A stretch of DNA of 64,000 nucleotides from Eucommia ulmoides. Taxonomy: Eukaryota; Streptophyta; Magnoliopsida; Garryales; Eucommiaceae. The translations under genes were made by a program, and so were the position numbers. This document shows, in pieces, positions 61,908 to 64,000 of the stretch. The DNA lies in contig CM028338.1 in assembly GCA_016647705.1 (NCBI GenBank), positions 10,105,240 through 10,169,239 of the forward strand, given 5' to 3'. The notes beneath the pieces are model-generated. The model worked only from the letters and a program-made list of their open reading frames with translations, made no database searches and had not been told where the DNA came from. Position 1 is the first letter of the stretch. Every line of letters starts with the position of its first letter.

Positions 61908-63946
61908 TTAGCCCTTCTTAATCTTCTCAAAGTATGCCTTATCTGCATTGGCAAGGCGGTCCTGAAATTGCGCCCACTCGCTTTTGCACCTGTCCCTCAC
62001 CTATCAAAACCGGGAAAACAAATAAACTAGTCGTCCTAATAATTCTATTCACCACCTTATTAGCATCCATGTCTTACAAAAAGCAATGAAAAAACGTTGA
62101 AAATACAAAAAAAAAATTCAATTCAGAAAGAGTGAAAGTAGTGATGCGAAAAGAAACAATTCAAGAAGTTGGGAACATTTTAGGGCAATCAAAAAGTAAA
62201 TCAAATGTGTATATCTACATACCCCTTTCCATGGAGCTATACCATTCTCGGTCTCGCCCTGAAATTATTTTTAAAGAAAATGAACGGTGAGTGCAATTGT
62301 ATTTGACAAGCCAGAAATAATGTTAAGCTTCATCAGCCATGGAACAGACAAAAAAAATGAATCATGTAGATTTCTATATTTTTTAAATGCGCTCCCAAAC
62401 TCCAATTTTGTTCTCCCAAATGCTACCTTTTTGAAAGGAAAAGATACCTACCCACTAGATTGAAGAACACCTACACAATCCCATCCCACCGCCAAACCTA
62501 TATAATGCATGCATGATGCACTTGTCTTAGTTGCCAATTGAATAAATAAATTTCCGAGTGAAATGGGCGAAATTGTGCCCCACTTTGTTGCTAAAAATCA
62601 ACTCCAAAGGCTGGATGGTGGTAAATACTTTGATGATCGACTATAAATGTGTCACCAGCCTTCATTCAAATATGGCACTGTGGACTCCTGTAGGCAATTC
62701 ATTATAGAAGTCGTGAATAATACTATTATTCAGGTTTTATGCTCTCTGTTCTCTTTGGATAGTGAATGTTGCCCCTCATTCCATCCGGCATAAAGCTTTT
62801 ACCACGTACTCCCCTTTGTAGTGACCACATATGAAAGTGAAGTGAAGTTTGTTGAGAGAAACCTTCTTTTATTTTTTCCTCTTTTAGGCTTCATGCACTT
62901 GGTGGGGGCAGGGTGGGTTTGAAACATGTTTCTTAAACTGAAAACTTAAGCAGGGATTTTTAACAAATACTCCGTCCGTCCCAAATTTTCCCAAGTATTT
63001 GACTTTTCACAAAGTTTTAGGTAGTGTTGAATAGTTTTTGCTTTACCATATAGCCGTCATTGTAAAGGTGTTAAAGGGAGTCTTTTATTTTTTTTTTCAA
63101 TTTAAAAATGTAGAGGAGAAGAGACTTATTTTGGTAAAAGTGATAAAGTATATTTATTAAAAAAAAAAAAAAAGGTCACAATCAATTTGAGACATCCTAA
63201 AAAAAGAACACATGTATACAATCTAAATTCAATGTTCAGAACAATTAGCAAGTTGACATGACACACCTGACTCCCAAGAGAAGGAACTACTTGATGAATA
63301 ATCCACTGGGAATCCACCACACCAATTTTGTCATGTGCAGGCTGCAGAAGAGCAAAAAAGGTAATTGTATACATGGCTTTCAACACTAATTTGTTCACAC
63401 AAGGAAACTCTACAAACCAAATTGTTCATACAGTCAGGGGGAAGAACCTAATGCATTGCCTAGGGTGCATGTGGCTTTATTGGTACAAAGCATTAGTCAA
63501 AACCAAAAGAAAGAGGACAAACATATGTAAAAAGTATCTTGCAAATATGAATCCTTTAGACCAAACGAACTCAAGTCCTTCTGAAATATGAGATCCTTTT
63601 CAAGGAAACACATTTGTTTATCATCATAGGTCATGATTGACCTCCCATTATAACCTATGGCTATCAGACATCAGGCAAACACTAGCTGACACATACCACG
63701 TGATGATGCAAATAAATACAAATTCGATAATACAAGGTACAAAGTCCGTACAATGACACACAAACAAGAGAGCTGATGTGAGAGATCCCCCACACACATA
63801 CATGAGACATAGAGAGAGCGAGAGAGAGAGATGCGATGCAGGCTAACATGCTCACAAGATTTAATGAAAATAGGGGTGACAAATCCACTAACCTCTACAC
63901 ATCTTCTGAGGGCAAAATCCAAACCCCATCCATGCACCAAATCATT
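61908..63946 (-). CDS. DUF707 family protein, last four exons (gene continues beyond the right edge)
   Basis: Minus-strand exons: 63946-63893 (NDLVHGWGLDFALRRCVE), 63341-63267 (PAHDKIGVVDSQWIIHQV...), 62258-62223 (GETENGIAPWKG) and 62000-61908 (VRDRCKSEWAQFQDRL..., stop at 61908). They are joined in phase 0 by GT-AG introns, giving the C-terminal 85 residues. The HGWGLDFALRRCVE, IGVVDSQWIIHQ and EWAQFQDR motifs match the C-terminus of plant DUF707 proteins, often annotated as lysine-ketoglutarate-reductase trans-splicing related. They are usually of about 400 residues with one N-terminal membrane anchor; the biochemical role is unknown, and the common name should not be taken as a function. 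The N-terminal exons lie off the window. Frame and splice sites are intact, so it is probably functional. Confidence 0.9.
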
Positions 63947-64000
63947 CTAGAAGCATACGCCATTACATAACAATTTTGTTAGTGTATCTGAAGACTAAAA

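Overview
The window is nuclear DNA of a flowering plant, most likely a dicot. It is AT-rich, its genes are split by GT-AG introns, and it is dominated by nested, decayed transposable elements. Only three host genes can be supported: a five-exon gene for cytosolic ribosomal protein eS24 (RPS24, + strand, coding 9145-12351), a seven-exon gene for a UDP-xylose transporter-like protein of the KT-type nucleotide-sugar transporter family (- strand, coding 24364-29712), and the last four exons of a DUF707 gene that runs off the right edge (- strand, 61908-63946 and beyond). They are unrelated in function and do not form a cluster.

Layout. 1-3093: AT-rich intergenic DNA with a diverged repeat pair. 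3094-about 7105: relic of an autonomous Helitron (- strand) with its 3' hairpin and CTAG terminus, its helicase gene split by a 2,533-bp solo LTR that has a perfect 5-bp target duplication. 7137-8760: locally duplicated non-coding DNA. 9036-12351: telo-box and the eS24 gene. 13240-20992: Ty3/gypsy-type remains (gag and protease only, plus a right-hand LTR-like segment), cut by a 2.1-kb LTR-flanked element without gag/pol. 22060-22620: a 67-bp minisatellite. 23350-24335: a two-level tandem repeat ending about 30 bp past the transporter stop codon. 24364-29712: the transporter gene, with a complete 598-bp hAT-type MITE in its last intron. 31663-33158: a 5'-truncated LINE with poly(A) and a 16-bp target duplication. 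33254-43478: a Ty1/copia element with 2.2-kb LTRs, its 5' LTR interrupted by a solo LTR of a sibling family in the opposite orientation. 43943-53796: a second, longer Ty1/copia element. 53806-61625: a CACTA-like terminus, a 459-bp tandem duplication, a long (TA)n tract and an inverted-repeat element. 61908-63946: the DUF707 exons.

I found no operon, CRISPR array, rRNA or tRNA gene, or defence-like gene cluster, and nothing I would call a new biological system. The most informative content is the insertion history: five insertions could be bounded to the base from their target duplications (TTAGG, ATAGA, TTATT, ACTCT and CCTCCAAC), and two more (the LINE and the 2.1-kb LTR element) from duplications with one mismatch. 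Reading frames, splice sites and repeats were read by eye. Family names rest on recognised motifs, not on searches.
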